A stretch of DNA of 10,000 nt from Flavobacterium sp. (GTDB taxonomy: Bacteria; Bacteroidota; Bacteroidia; Flavobacteriales; Flavobacteriaceae). Both the position numbers and the translations under genes were made by a program. The DNA lies in NCBI RefSeq assembly GCF_020217025.1, contig NZ_JAIWOF010000105.1:1-10000 (forward strand), read 5' to 3'. Of the stretch, positions 1 to 6,222 are shown in pieces; positions within the stretch are counted from its first letter, which is position 1; each line of letters begins with the position of its first letter. The notes beneath the pieces were generated by a model, which worked only from the letters and a program-made list of their open reading frames with translations, searched no databases and was not told the DNA's origin.

Positions 1-895
1 AAGTTGATCCATACAATCCAAACCCCATTATAAAACTTAAGATGGTTCCTACTCTTAGGTTAGTATCTTTTAAGACTTTCAGATTAACAATTGGATATTC
101 ATAGGTAAGTTGTCTCCATATAAAGAAAAACAAACTAAAAAAGCTTATAACACTTAACGCAACAATTGTTCCGTCATTAAACCAGTCATCTTGTTGTCCA
201 TGCTCTAAGACATACTGCAAAGATCCAATAAAACCTGCGAGTGTTATTATTCCATACCAATCGACTTGATTAGCACTCATTTTTTCACCGTATTTTGGAC
301 TTTTTACATAGCGAAGAGTTAGTAAAGTTGCGATAATACCAATTGGAATGTTAATATAAAAAATATAAGGCCAAGAATAGGTATCTACTAAATATCCTCC
401 TAATGGTGGGCCAAGTGTTGGACCAACAATTACACCCATTCCATAAATAGCTTGTGCCATTCCTCTTTTTGCAACTGGATAACTTTCTGTGATTATAGTT
501 TGAGATGTTACTAATAAGGCTCCTCCACCCAATCCTTGGATAAATCTAAAAATTATTAATTCCCATATTCCACTAGCATTTCCACATAAAAACGAAGCTG
601 ATGTAAAAATAATAATTGAAGCAGCAAAATAATTTCTACGTCCAAATTGTTGCGATAACCAACTCGTCATCGGGATAACAATAACGTTAGCAATCGCATA
701 AGCAGTAATTACCCAAGCCACATCAGTTAGTGTTGCTCCAAGGCTTCCTCTCATGTCATTTAAAGCAACGTTTACAATTGTTGTGTCTACAATTTCTAAA
801 AGTGCACATAATACAGCTGTAATGGTTATGATTACTCTGTTAAAGCCATATTCAACTAAACTATCTTCGTGTATGTTTGTTGTACTTGCGCTCAT
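1..895 (-). CDS. emrB: EmrB/QacA-type MFS drug efflux transporter (DHA2 family), 3' part beyond window
   Basis: Inner-membrane proton-driven exporter of the 14-TM DHA2 family, the energised pump of a tripartite EmrAB-TolC-like system. The frame is open from ATG at 895 to the window edge, giving 298 residues; the family is usually a little over 500, so about 200 C-terminal residues are missing off-window. Visible motifs: DTTIVNVALNDM at about 37-48 (the DHA2 family TM1 signature), WLSQQFGRRN at 79-88 (motif A loop), RFIQGLGGG at 117-125 (motif B), and GMGVIVGPTLGPPLGG at 152-167 (motif C, typical of drug/proton antiporters). About nine hydrophobic membrane segments can be counted in this part. 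The start lies only 2 bases past the emrA stop, so the two are probably translationally coupled. The substrate cannot be read from sequence; drugs, bile-like detergents or fatty acids are all possible. Confidence 0.93.
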   Translation of the reverse strand, partial: MSASTTNIHEDSLVEYGFNRVIITITAVLCALLEIVDTTIVNVALNDMRGSLGATLTDVAWVITAYAIANVIVIPMTSWLSQQFGRRNYFAASIIIFTSASFLCGNASGIWELIIFRFIQGLGGGALLVTSQTIITESYPVAKRGMAQAIYGMGVIVGPTLGPPLGGYLVDTYSWPYIFYINIPIGIIATLLTLRYVKSPKYGEKMSANQVDWYGIITLAGFIGSLQYVLEHGQQDDWFNDGTIVALSVISFFSLFFFIWRQLTYEYPIVNLKVLKDTNLRVGTILSFIMGFGLYGST

Positions 896-897
896 AA

Positions 898-1977
898 TTA
901 ATTAAGATGTACATCTACTTCAACATTCATTCCTGAACGAAGTAATTTGATTTTTTCTTTAGCATTATTTGAAGACAAAGTAATTTTAACTGGTAAACGT
1001 TGTACTGTTTTAACAAAGTTTCCAGTTGCATTATCTGGCGGTAACAATGAAAAACGAGAACCTGTTGCAGGTGAGAAGGAAGTAATTTCCCCTTCAAATT
1101 TATCATTAGGAAAAGCATCCGCTTTAATTTCCACTTTTTGTCCTAACTTCATTTTGTTTAATTGTGTTTCTTTAAAGTTTGCCACAACCCAAACTTCCTC
1201 TGTATTAATAATATAGAAAAGCGATTGACCTGGCTGAACTAATTGACCCGGTTGTATGTCAATGGTAGAAACTTGTCCGTTATAAGCTGCTGTAACTACA
1301 GTGTATTTTAAGTTTAGCATTGCAGTATTTAAATTTGCCTTTGCTCTTTCAATATTTGCAGCTGCTACTGATGTTTGTTTTTGAGAAACATTAGTTCTTG
1401 TTACTGCAACATTTTTTTGAAAATCACTAGCATTTTTTTGTTGTTTCATCATTTGTAGTTGATTTTCAGCTTCTTGTTTAGCAGCTAATGCTTGTTCATA
1501 TTGTTGTTTTGTGATGGATTTGTTTTTGTATAAATTTTCAAATCGTTCAAAATCATTCGTAGCTCTCCATAATTTTATTTTTGCTGATTCAATACTAGTT
1601 GTAGCTGATTTTGCATTTGCATCACTTACAGAAACTCCAACTTGCGCTGTTCCAACATCTGCTTTTGACACTTCAAAACTACTTTCAGCAGCTAATAAAG
1701 CAGCTTTTGCTTCTTCTACTTTTACAACGTAATCGCTATTATCAATTACAAACAATGTATCTCCTTTTTTTACAAACTGATTATCTTTTACATATATTTT
1801 TTCAATAAAACCGGTCACTCTTGGTATTATTGGTGTCATATTCTGTTCTACTTGTGCATCATCAGTGGTTTCATGTGAAAGGGAATGGATGTATTTATAT
1901 CCACCATATATCATTCCTAAAGTTACCAATCCGATTAGAATATATGTAAACTTTTTGTTAGTTTTCTTTTTTTCCAT
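898..1977 (-). CDS. emrA: EmrA/HlyD-family periplasmic adaptor (membrane fusion protein)
   Basis: Periplasmic adaptor that should link the EmrB-type inner-membrane pump to the TolC-type channel encoded on either side. The 359 residues begin with a short basic tail and one membrane anchor (about 10-28), with no lipoprotein cysteine. TDDAQVE (38-44) matches the TDDAYV-like hallmark of EmrA proteins. The first half of the lipoyl domain (about 53-80, with GFIEKIYVKDNQFVKKGD) is followed by a long Ala/Gln/Lys-rich coiled-coil hairpin (about 84-225), then the second lipoyl half (GQVSTIDIQPGQLVQPGQ, 234-251) and a beta-barrel. The EmrA-type segment GSRFSLLPPDNATGNF (306-321) and the following VQRLPVKI (325-332) are present. 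Length is normal for EmrA. It lies 13 bases after tolC and 2 bases before emrB, in the same operon. The exact substrate is unknown. Confidence 0.94.
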   Translation of the reverse strand: MEKKKTNKKFTYILIGLVTLGMIYGGYKYIHSLSHETTDDAQVEQNMTPIIPRVTGFIEKIYVKDNQFVKKGDTLFVIDNSDYVVKVEEAKAALLAAESSFEVSKADVGTAQVGVSVSDANAKSATTSIESAKIKLWRATNDFERFENLYKNKSITKQQYEQALAAKQEAENQLQMMKQQKNASDFQKNVAVTRTNVSQKQTSVAAANIERAKANLNTAMLNLKYTVVTAAYNGQVSTIDIQPGQLVQPGQSLFYIINTEEVWVVANFKETQLNKMKLGQKVEIKADAFPNDKFEGEITSFSPATGSRFSLLPPDNATGNFVKTVQRLPVKITLSSNNAKEKIKLLRSGMNVEVDVHLN

Positions 1978-1990
1978 TGTATAGCTAAAT

Positions 1991-3274
1991 TTAATTTATT
2001 GATTGTGTTAGTTTCCCTTTTTGATATTGTAATTCATAATATTTTTGCAAAATATCTGAAGTTGCAATTGAGTAATTTATTTTTGCTTGTAATTGCTCTA
2101 CATTAGCTTCTAATAAATCATTTGTATTAGATAAACCATTGTTGTATTTATCTAAAACAATTCTATAATTTTCATCAGCTTGTAACTGAGCTTTTTCGTA
2201 AACATTTTTTTGTTTGATTGCTAAGTCGAAATTTTCTTTAGCTTCGTGTATTTCTTCTTTTATTTTATCATTTAATATTGCAATTTGACGCTCTGTTTCA
2301 AGAGCTTGACTTTTTGCTTTTTCAACTTCTTTCTTATTTTTAAAAATAGATGAAACATCATATGAAATACCTGCTCCAAAATTCATTGCGTTTGTGACTG
2401 TCAATGCATTTTTAACATCTAAAGCAATATAACCACCTATTAAGTTTAATGATGGATAGTAATTTCCTTGAGCTATTTTAATGTTGTTTTTTGCAGCTAA
2501 TTCTGCAAAATTTAAAGCTTCTAAGTCTTTTCTTGCTACAGAAAAATCAGATGTTGTTTGAATAGGTGAAAATTCATTATCAGGAATCAAAATTTTAGTT
2601 CCTTCAGGTAATTGCAAAAATGTAACGAGTTGATAATTTAAAACTGAATTATTCTTTTTTGCAGTAGCTAACGATAATTCTATATCCGATTCTTGTAATT
2701 GTGCTTTTAATAAATCATTATGAGCTAATAATCCATTATCTTCTAAAGCTTGAAAATCTACAACACGTTGATGCGCACTTTTTAAATAATCTTCTGTTAA
2801 AGCAATCATTTGTTGTGTTTTGTACAAACTAAAATACAATTGAGTAATGTACAATGCAATTTGCTCTTTTGTATGTTGCGCATTACTGATCTCCGCTTGA
2901 TTTAAATTTTTTGAAGCTTTTATGCTATTTTGAATTTTAAATCCATTAAATACTGGTATTGTTGCATTTGCTTGTCCAATAGCCAATTGACTTATATCTA
3001 AATTACCACCAGATGCAGGAATTAAATTACCTTTCGCATTAGCTTGGGTGAGTTTAAAAAATTGTCCCGATAGTGAAACATTTGGCAATTGATTATTTTT
3101 TACTGTTTTTAATTCCCATTCCGATGTTTTTACCTTCGTATCTGCTAAAATTGCCTGATTACTTGATGTTATTCCTGTTTTTATAGCTTCTTGTAATGAA
3201 AGCGATTTAGTGTCTTGTGCTTGGATAAATCCAATGGAAAAGAGCGTTATGAGTATAAATTTATTAGTCTTCAT
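1991..3274 (-). CDS. tolC: TolC-family outer membrane efflux protein
   Basis: Outer-membrane channel component of a tripartite efflux pump. The 427-residue product starts with a typical signal peptide (basic MKTNK, hydrophobic core, likely cleavage after FIQA near residue 19). The mature part has two similar halves rich in long amphipathic helices, characteristic of the OEP fold. SLQEAIKTGITSSNQAILA (26-44) is the usual N-terminal OEP helix, and the C-terminal half ends with the repeat's YNNGLSNTNDLLEANVEQLQ segment. Length fits the family (about 420-480). It begins 3 bases after the tetR stop and ends 13 bases before emrA, so the pump carries its own outer-membrane exit rather than borrowing a shared one. 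The symbol is by family; it is not an orthologue assignment to E. coli TolC. No N-terminal lipoprotein cysteine is seen, unlike the OprM/NodT branch. Confidence 0.93.
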   Translation of the reverse strand: MKTNKFILITLFSIGFIQAQDTKSLSLQEAIKTGITSSNQAILADTKVKTSEWELKTVKNNQLPNVSLSGQFFKLTQANAKGNLIPASGGNLDISQLAIGQANATIPVFNGFKIQNSIKASKNLNQAEISNAQHTKEQIALYITQLYFSLYKTQQMIALTEDYLKSAHQRVVDFQALEDNGLLAHNDLLKAQLQESDIELSLATAKKNNSVLNYQLVTFLQLPEGTKILIPDNEFSPIQTTSDFSVARKDLEALNFAELAAKNNIKIAQGNYYPSLNLIGGYIALDVKNALTVTNAMNFGAGISYDVSSIFKNKKEVEKAKSQALETERQIAILNDKIKEEIHEAKENFDLAIKQKNVYEKAQLQADENYRIVLDKYNNGLSNTNDLLEANVEQLQAKINYSIATSDILQKYYELQYQKGKLTQSIN

Positions 3275-3277
3275 TAT

Positions 3278-3895
3278 TTATTTAATTAACATTCCTAAGA
3301 TTACGTTTGTTATTTCTTCTGTAAAATCATTCAAAATATAATTTTCAAATTCCTGATCATTATTCAAGTTCATCATTTCAAAATAAAATTTCTTATTATT
3401 ATATACTTGAGAAAAAGTTCCAACAACGATAGCTGGAATCAAATAAGTATTGCAGTTCGATTTAAAAACACCAGAATTTTGTCCTTCAGAGATGATTTTT
3501 TCTAAAAGCTCTAGATTTTTTTGTTTGATTTCATTGAATGAAGGAAAATCACTTGTTCTTTTTTGATTAATAATTTCAAACTGAATAATTTGATATATAT
3601 CTTTATTCATATAGAATCTATTAATGTATAAAGAGACAAACTTTTTTATTTTTTCAATAGGTGATATGGTTTCCAACTGTAAATTTTCTAATATCATTCT
3701 AAATCCAGAAATTCTATTTATGATTACAGCATCTAATAACTTTTCTTTTGAACCAAAATAATAGGAAATCATCGCAACATTTATTTCAGCAGCTTTAGCT
3801 ATATCTCTAACAGAAGTACCATCATACCCTTTTTCAGCAAAGAGTTTTTCTGTTATCATTAAGATTTCTATTTGTTTTGAATTAAACTCATTCAT
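3278..3895 (-). CDS. TetR/AcrR-family transcriptional regulator of the efflux operon
   Basis: Probable DNA-binding repressor of the operon it heads. The 205-residue length is typical of the family. An N-terminal helix-turn-helix occupies about residues 8-55; key stretches are AEKGYDGTSVRDIAKAAEI (20-38) and the recognition helix region VAMISYYFGSKEKLLDAVI (40-58), where the YYFGSKE(K/E)LL pattern is the family signature. The C-terminal ligand/dimer domain (about 60-205) is all-helical and divergent, so the inducer cannot be predicted. The start is the first ATG after the promoter, preceded by an A-rich leader and no clear Shine-Dalgarno. The gene is 3 bases upstream of tolC on the same strand, so repression would also be autoregulation. 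A matching palindromic operator candidate lies 31 to 59 bases upstream. Confidence 0.93.
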   Translation of the reverse strand: MNEFNSKQIEILMITEKLFAEKGYDGTSVRDIAKAAEINVAMISYYFGSKEKLLDAVIINRISGFRMILENLQLETISPIEKIKKFVSLYINRFYMNKDIYQIIQFEIINQKRTSDFPSFNEIKQKNLELLEKIISEGQNSGVFKSNCNTYLIPAIVVGTFSQVYNNKKFYFEMMNLNNDQEFENYILNDFTEEITNVILGMLIK

Positions 3896-3918
3896 TTTTT
3901 ATGTTTTTAATTGCATGA

Positions 3919-3945
3919 CAAAATTAAACAAATGTTTAAATCAAA
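3919..3945 (-). promoter_or_regulatory. Predicted Bacteroidota-type promoter for the tetR-tolC-emrA-emrB operon
   Basis: Read on the minus strand, TAATTTTG (3926 to 3919) is a perfect match to the Bacteroidota -7 element TAnnTTTG. A TTTG that could serve as the -33 element lies at 3945-3942, but the 15-base gap between them is shorter than the usual 17-23. Transcription would begin near 3913, leaving a leader of roughly 17 bases before the tetR ATG. It is the only good promoter-like site in the gap after the flotillin terminator, and it is overlapped by the candidate operator. Confidence 0.5.
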
Positions 3946-3954
3946 CGTTTGTTT
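3926..3954. promoter_or_regulatory. Candidate TetR-family operator: paired AAAC-N4-GTTT sites
   Basis: Left arm AAACAAATGTTT (3926-3937) and right arm AAACGTTTGTTT (3943-3954) are inverted copies of each other with 11 of 12 positions matching and a 5-base spacer. Each arm is also itself an AAAC-N4-GTTT near-palindrome, so there are two sites 17 bp apart, an arrangement that could bind two repressor dimers. The right arm contains the perfect palindrome CAAACGTTTG (3942-3951). The element lies directly in front of a tetR gene and overlaps its predicted promoter, which supports autorepression. Binding is inferred from position and symmetry. Confidence 0.6.
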
Positions 3955-3994
3955 AGTTTTTTAATTAACCTTTTTTTAACGAAATTTAGAAATG

Positions 3995-4028
3995 AAAAAA
4001 TCCCAAATTCATTACAAATTTGGGATTT
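3995..4028 (-). terminator. Rho-independent terminator after the flotillin gene
   Basis: A 12-bp perfect stem (AAATCCCAAATT at 3998-4009 pairing with AATTTGGGATTT at 4017-4028) encloses a 7-base loop. On the minus strand the stem runs into a run of six T (4000-3995). It begins 20 bases beyond the flotillin stop codon, and should separate the NfeD-flotillin unit from the efflux operon. Confidence 0.85.
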
Positions 4029-4048
4029 AATACTATAGGTTTTAAAAA

Positions 4049-5569
4049 TTATTTCACTTCTTCAGTTGTTGTAATTTCTGTAGAGCTTGATGCATCTTTA
4101 GGCATATCTTCACCTTTTAAATACGTTGGTAAATTTAAACCTGCCATATTGAATAAATCGTTTAATGGCGGAACGGTTTTCATCATTCCAGATACGAAAT
4201 TCGCAGTCGAACCATTACCATCTGTATTATTTCCAGAATCCCAAACGGTGATTTTATCAATTTTGATGTTTTTAACGGCTTCTACCTGAGTTTTAACTAA
4301 TTCTGGTAATTTTTCAATTAATAACAATTGGAAGGCTTTCGTTGGATCACCGCCAGCAGCACTTACTACTTCACGGTAACCTTCTGCTTGTTTTGTTAAG
4401 ATTTCATATAACCCTTTTGCTTCTGCTTCCATTTTTGCAAAAATCGCATCTGCTTCTCCTTTTGCTTGCACTCTGATTCTCTCTGCTTCAGCTTGTGCAT
4501 CAATAACGGCTTTTTGTTTCGCAATTTCTGCCGGAATTACAATATTCGCATTTTGTGTTGAACGTTCTCTTTCAGCACGTGCAGCTTCCGCTTTTTGTTC
4601 TGCTAGATACGATTCCTCTAATGCTTTTGCTTGTTGTACTTTTTCTGATGCTAAGGCAATACGCAATGCTTCTGCTTCTTTTTCACGTCTTGCTGCTTCC
4701 GATTGGGCAATAGCAATTTTAGCCTCATTTTCTCCTTGGATTGCAATCGCATTTGCTTCTGATGTTGCCACACGAGTATCTCTTTGCGCTTCCGCTTTTC
4801 CAATACTTTCATCTTTAAAAGCAGCCGCAATACTTACTTCTCTGTCTTTATTGGTAATCGCAATTTTAACGTCACGATCTCTATGAGTTTCTGCAATTTG
4901 AACGTCTTTTTCACGATCTGCCATTGCTTTTCCGGTTTCTCCAATTTTTTCTTGTTCCGCTACCGAAATTTTAGCTTCGTTAATCGCTTTTGCAGCCGCT
5001 TCTTTTCCTAAAGCTTCGATATAACCTGATTCATCTTTGATATCGGTAACGTTAACGTTGATTAACTTCAAACCAATTTTCTTTAATTCCGAATCTACGT
5101 TTTTCGAAATGTTATCTAAGAATTTATCTCTATCTGAGTTGATTTCCTCAATCGTCATGGTTGCGATAACCAAACGTAATTGTCCAAATAAAATATCTTT
5201 TGCCAATTCCTGAATTTGTTCTGGAGCTAAACCTAATAAACGTTCAGCAGCCGTATTCATACTATCGGTTTCAGTAGAAATTGCGATAGTAAATCGACAC
5301 GGAACATCGACACGAATATTTTGACGAGAAAGCGCATTGGTTAAATTCGCTTCAATTGAAATAGGTTTTAAATCTAAAAATGAATAATCCTGAATTACAG
5401 GCCAAATAAAAGCACCACCACCGTGAACACACTTAGCCGATGTGCCACCAGTTTTTCCATAAATAACTAAAATTTTGTCTGAAGGACATCTTTTGTAACG
5501 TGAAATTAAAGTCACGAAAGTAACGAATAGCACAAAAGCGGCTACAACAATAATGATAATTTGTGTCAT
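4049..5569 (-). CDS. Flotillin-family (SPFH/band 7) membrane scaffold protein
   Basis: Membrane-anchored scaffold of the flotillin/YqiK type, thought in this family to organise membrane microdomains and influence membrane fluidity. The 506 residues begin with one hydrophobic anchor (about 3-22) followed by basic RYKRCPSDKILVIYG, which starts the SPFH/PHB domain (about 28-190). A long charged, Ala/Glu-rich coiled coil (about 190-385) comes next, including five clear 11-residue repeats at 218-272. The flotillin C-terminal domain follows (about 385-445, with AGGDPTKAFQLLLIEKLPEL at 405-424), and then a polar tail ending in a Thr/Ser/Glu-rich stretch. Length is normal for bacterial flotillins. 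The gene starts 12 bases after the NfeD-like gene; this pairing is widespread and supports joint function. It is followed by a strong terminator. The alternative of a small stomatin or HflK/C protein is excluded by the coiled coil and C-terminal domain. Confidence 0.94.
   Translation of the reverse strand: MTQIIIIVVAAFVLFVTFVTLISRYKRCPSDKILVIYGKTGGTSAKCVHGGGAFIWPVIQDYSFLDLKPISIEANLTNALSRQNIRVDVPCRFTIAISTETDSMNTAAERLLGLAPEQIQELAKDILFGQLRLVIATMTIEEINSDRDKFLDNISKNVDSELKKIGLKLINVNVTDIKDESGYIEALGKEAAAKAINEAKISVAEQEKIGETGKAMADREKDVQIAETHRDRDVKIAITNKDREVSIAAAFKDESIGKAEAQRDTRVATSEANAIAIQGENEAKIAIAQSEAARREKEAEALRIALASEKVQQAKALEESYLAEQKAEAARAERERSTQNANIVIPAEIAKQKAVIDAQAEAERIRVQAKGEADAIFAKMEAEAKGLYEILTKQAEGYREVVSAAGGDPTKAFQLLLIEKLPELVKTQVEAVKNIKIDKITVWDSGNNTDGNGSTANFVSGMMKTVPPLNDLFNMAGLNLPTYLKGEDMPKDASSSTEITTTEEVK
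4754..4918 (-). repeat. Hendecad (11-residue) repeat block inside the flotillin coiled coil
   Basis: Residues 218-272 of the flotillin fall into five consecutive 11-residue units: DREKDVQIAET, HRDRDVKIAIT, NKDREVSIAAA, FKDESIGKAEA and QRDTRVATSEA. The first three share a (K/R)D(R/K)(D/E)V.IA core. Eleven-residue periodicity indicates a right-handed or straight coiled coil, as in vault-type and flotillin stalks. The repeat is at protein level; the DNA copies have diverged. Confidence 0.7.
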
Positions 5570-5581
5570 ATAAATAAAGGA

Positions 5582-6139
5582 TTAGATTTTTTCTACGATA
5601 ACTAAATTGTGCTCCACAGCTACTACTTTTACAGTACTTCCAGAAGTAAGTTTTTCGGATGAATTGGTGATGGCGTCTAATTCATGAAACGAACCATTCA
5701 CGCTGATTTGAATTTTTCCTTTTCCAGATTTTGCTTCGGGAATGGTCAAATATACTTCGGCTGTTTTATTGATGGTATTTTCAATTTTAAAGCTATTGTC
5801 TTCCGAAAGTTTTAAAATTTGTTTGATTAATAAAAAGAAAACACCCACAAAAAGAATTCCGACTAATACAGAAATTCCAATTAGAATTGTTTTGTTTTCG
5901 ATTGATTGATAAAACGAAATTCCTGTCCAACTAAATCCTAATAAAAAGTTGATTAAGTTGCGAAGCGTAAACAATTCAAATGGCATATCACCATCGCCAC
6001 CATCAGTATCGGCATCGGTTTCAGAACCGCTTAATCCAATAAAAGTGGAAATGGTTTGTAATAGAAAAAAGATACTCACCGGTAACGCAATGTACCAAAA
6101 AGCCTTGAGTAGTGGCTCGTAATGTTCAAGAAAGTTCAT
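5582..6139 (-). CDS. NfeD/YqiJ-like membrane protein with C-terminal OB-fold, partner of flotillin
   Basis: Small integral membrane protein of the type encoded beside flotillins. In 185 residues there are three hydrophobic segments (about 13-35, 58-76 and 85-107). Between the first two is a short, strongly acidic Asp/Gly loop (about 40-51, five Asp and one Glu). The C-terminal soluble domain (about 120-185) has alternating beta-strand pattern with SGKGKIQISVNG (138-149) and GSTVKVVAVEHNLVIVE (167-183), consistent with the NfeD/YqiJ OB-fold. There is no ClpP-like protease domain, so it is a short-form protein. It precedes the flotillin by 12 bases and probably forms an operon and a membrane complex with it. 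Its start codon and codons 2-4 lie inside one arm of a perfect 15-bp inverted repeat. The family assignment rests on domain layout and context; the molecular function is not known. Confidence 0.82.
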   Translation of the reverse strand: MNFLEHYEPLLKAFWYIALPVSIFFLLQTISTFIGLSGSETDADTDGGDGDMPFELFTLRNLINFLLGFSWTGISFYQSIENKTILIGISVLVGILFVGVFFLLIKQILKLSEDNSFKIENTINKTAEVYLTIPEAKSGKGKIQISVNGSFHELDAITNSSEKLTSGSTVKVVAVEHNLVIVEKI

Positions 6140-6218
6140 AGTTGTCAGTTAGTTTTGTAATTATACGATTACTTTTACAAAAAGTTACAATTTACAAAAA
6201 ATTACTATGAACTTTCTT
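6128..6218. repeat. Perfect 15-bp inverted repeat spanning the trpA to NfeD-like gap
   Basis: AAGAAAGTTCATAGT at 6128-6142 and its exact reverse complement ACTATGAACTTTCTT at 6204-6218 are separated by 61 bases. The arm at 6128-6142 contains, on the minus strand, the ATG and the codons for N, F and L of the NfeD-like protein. The other arm starts 4 bases after the trpA stop codon. The match ends at once on both sides. A perfect 15-base match at this distance is very unlikely by chance even in AT-rich DNA. In a minus-strand transcript coming from trpA, the arms would form a stem covering the NfeD-like start codon. There is no T-run directly after the stem, so it does not look like a standard terminator. 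Confidence 0.85.
6160..6190 (-). promoter_or_regulatory. Weak candidate promoter for the NfeD-flotillin unit
   Basis: Within the loop of the inverted repeat the minus strand shows TTGTAA (6190-6185) and, 19 bases on, TATAAT (6165-6160), about 20 bases before the start codon of the NfeD-like gene. This resembles a general -35/-10 pair but matches the Bacteroidota TAnnTTTG element poorly. It is offered only because the operon needs some promoter if it is not read from trp. Confidence 0.2.
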
Positions 6219-6222
6219 AAAT

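Noticed and set aside
947..1808. Several short frames on the plus strand, plus one other-frame minus-strand stretch, over emrA
   Set aside because: They lie wholly within a clear EmrA gene, are repetitive in composition and have no recognisable domains.
3906..3928. TTTAATT / AATTAAA inverted pair in the tetR leader
   Set aside because: Only 7 bp of pure A/T; expected by chance in this base composition.
4784..5011. Plus-strand open frame opposite the flotillin coiled coil
   Set aside because: Its Phe/Arg/Ser/Asn-rich composition is what the antisense of a Lys/Glu/Ala/Asp coiled coil gives; no start signal or family resemblance.
6169..6201. Imperfect tandem pair TTACTTTTACAAAAAG / TTACAATTTACAAAAAA in the loop of the inverted repeat
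   Set aside because: Copies are short, low-complexity and AT-rich; each has a TAnnnnTTTG on the minus strand, two bases too long for the known promoter element. Chance is a reasonable explanation.
6128..6218. The 15-bp inverted repeat as a simple terminator for trpA
   Set aside because: The 61-base loop is far too long, the stem is AT-rich, and after the stem the sequence is coding with no T-run.
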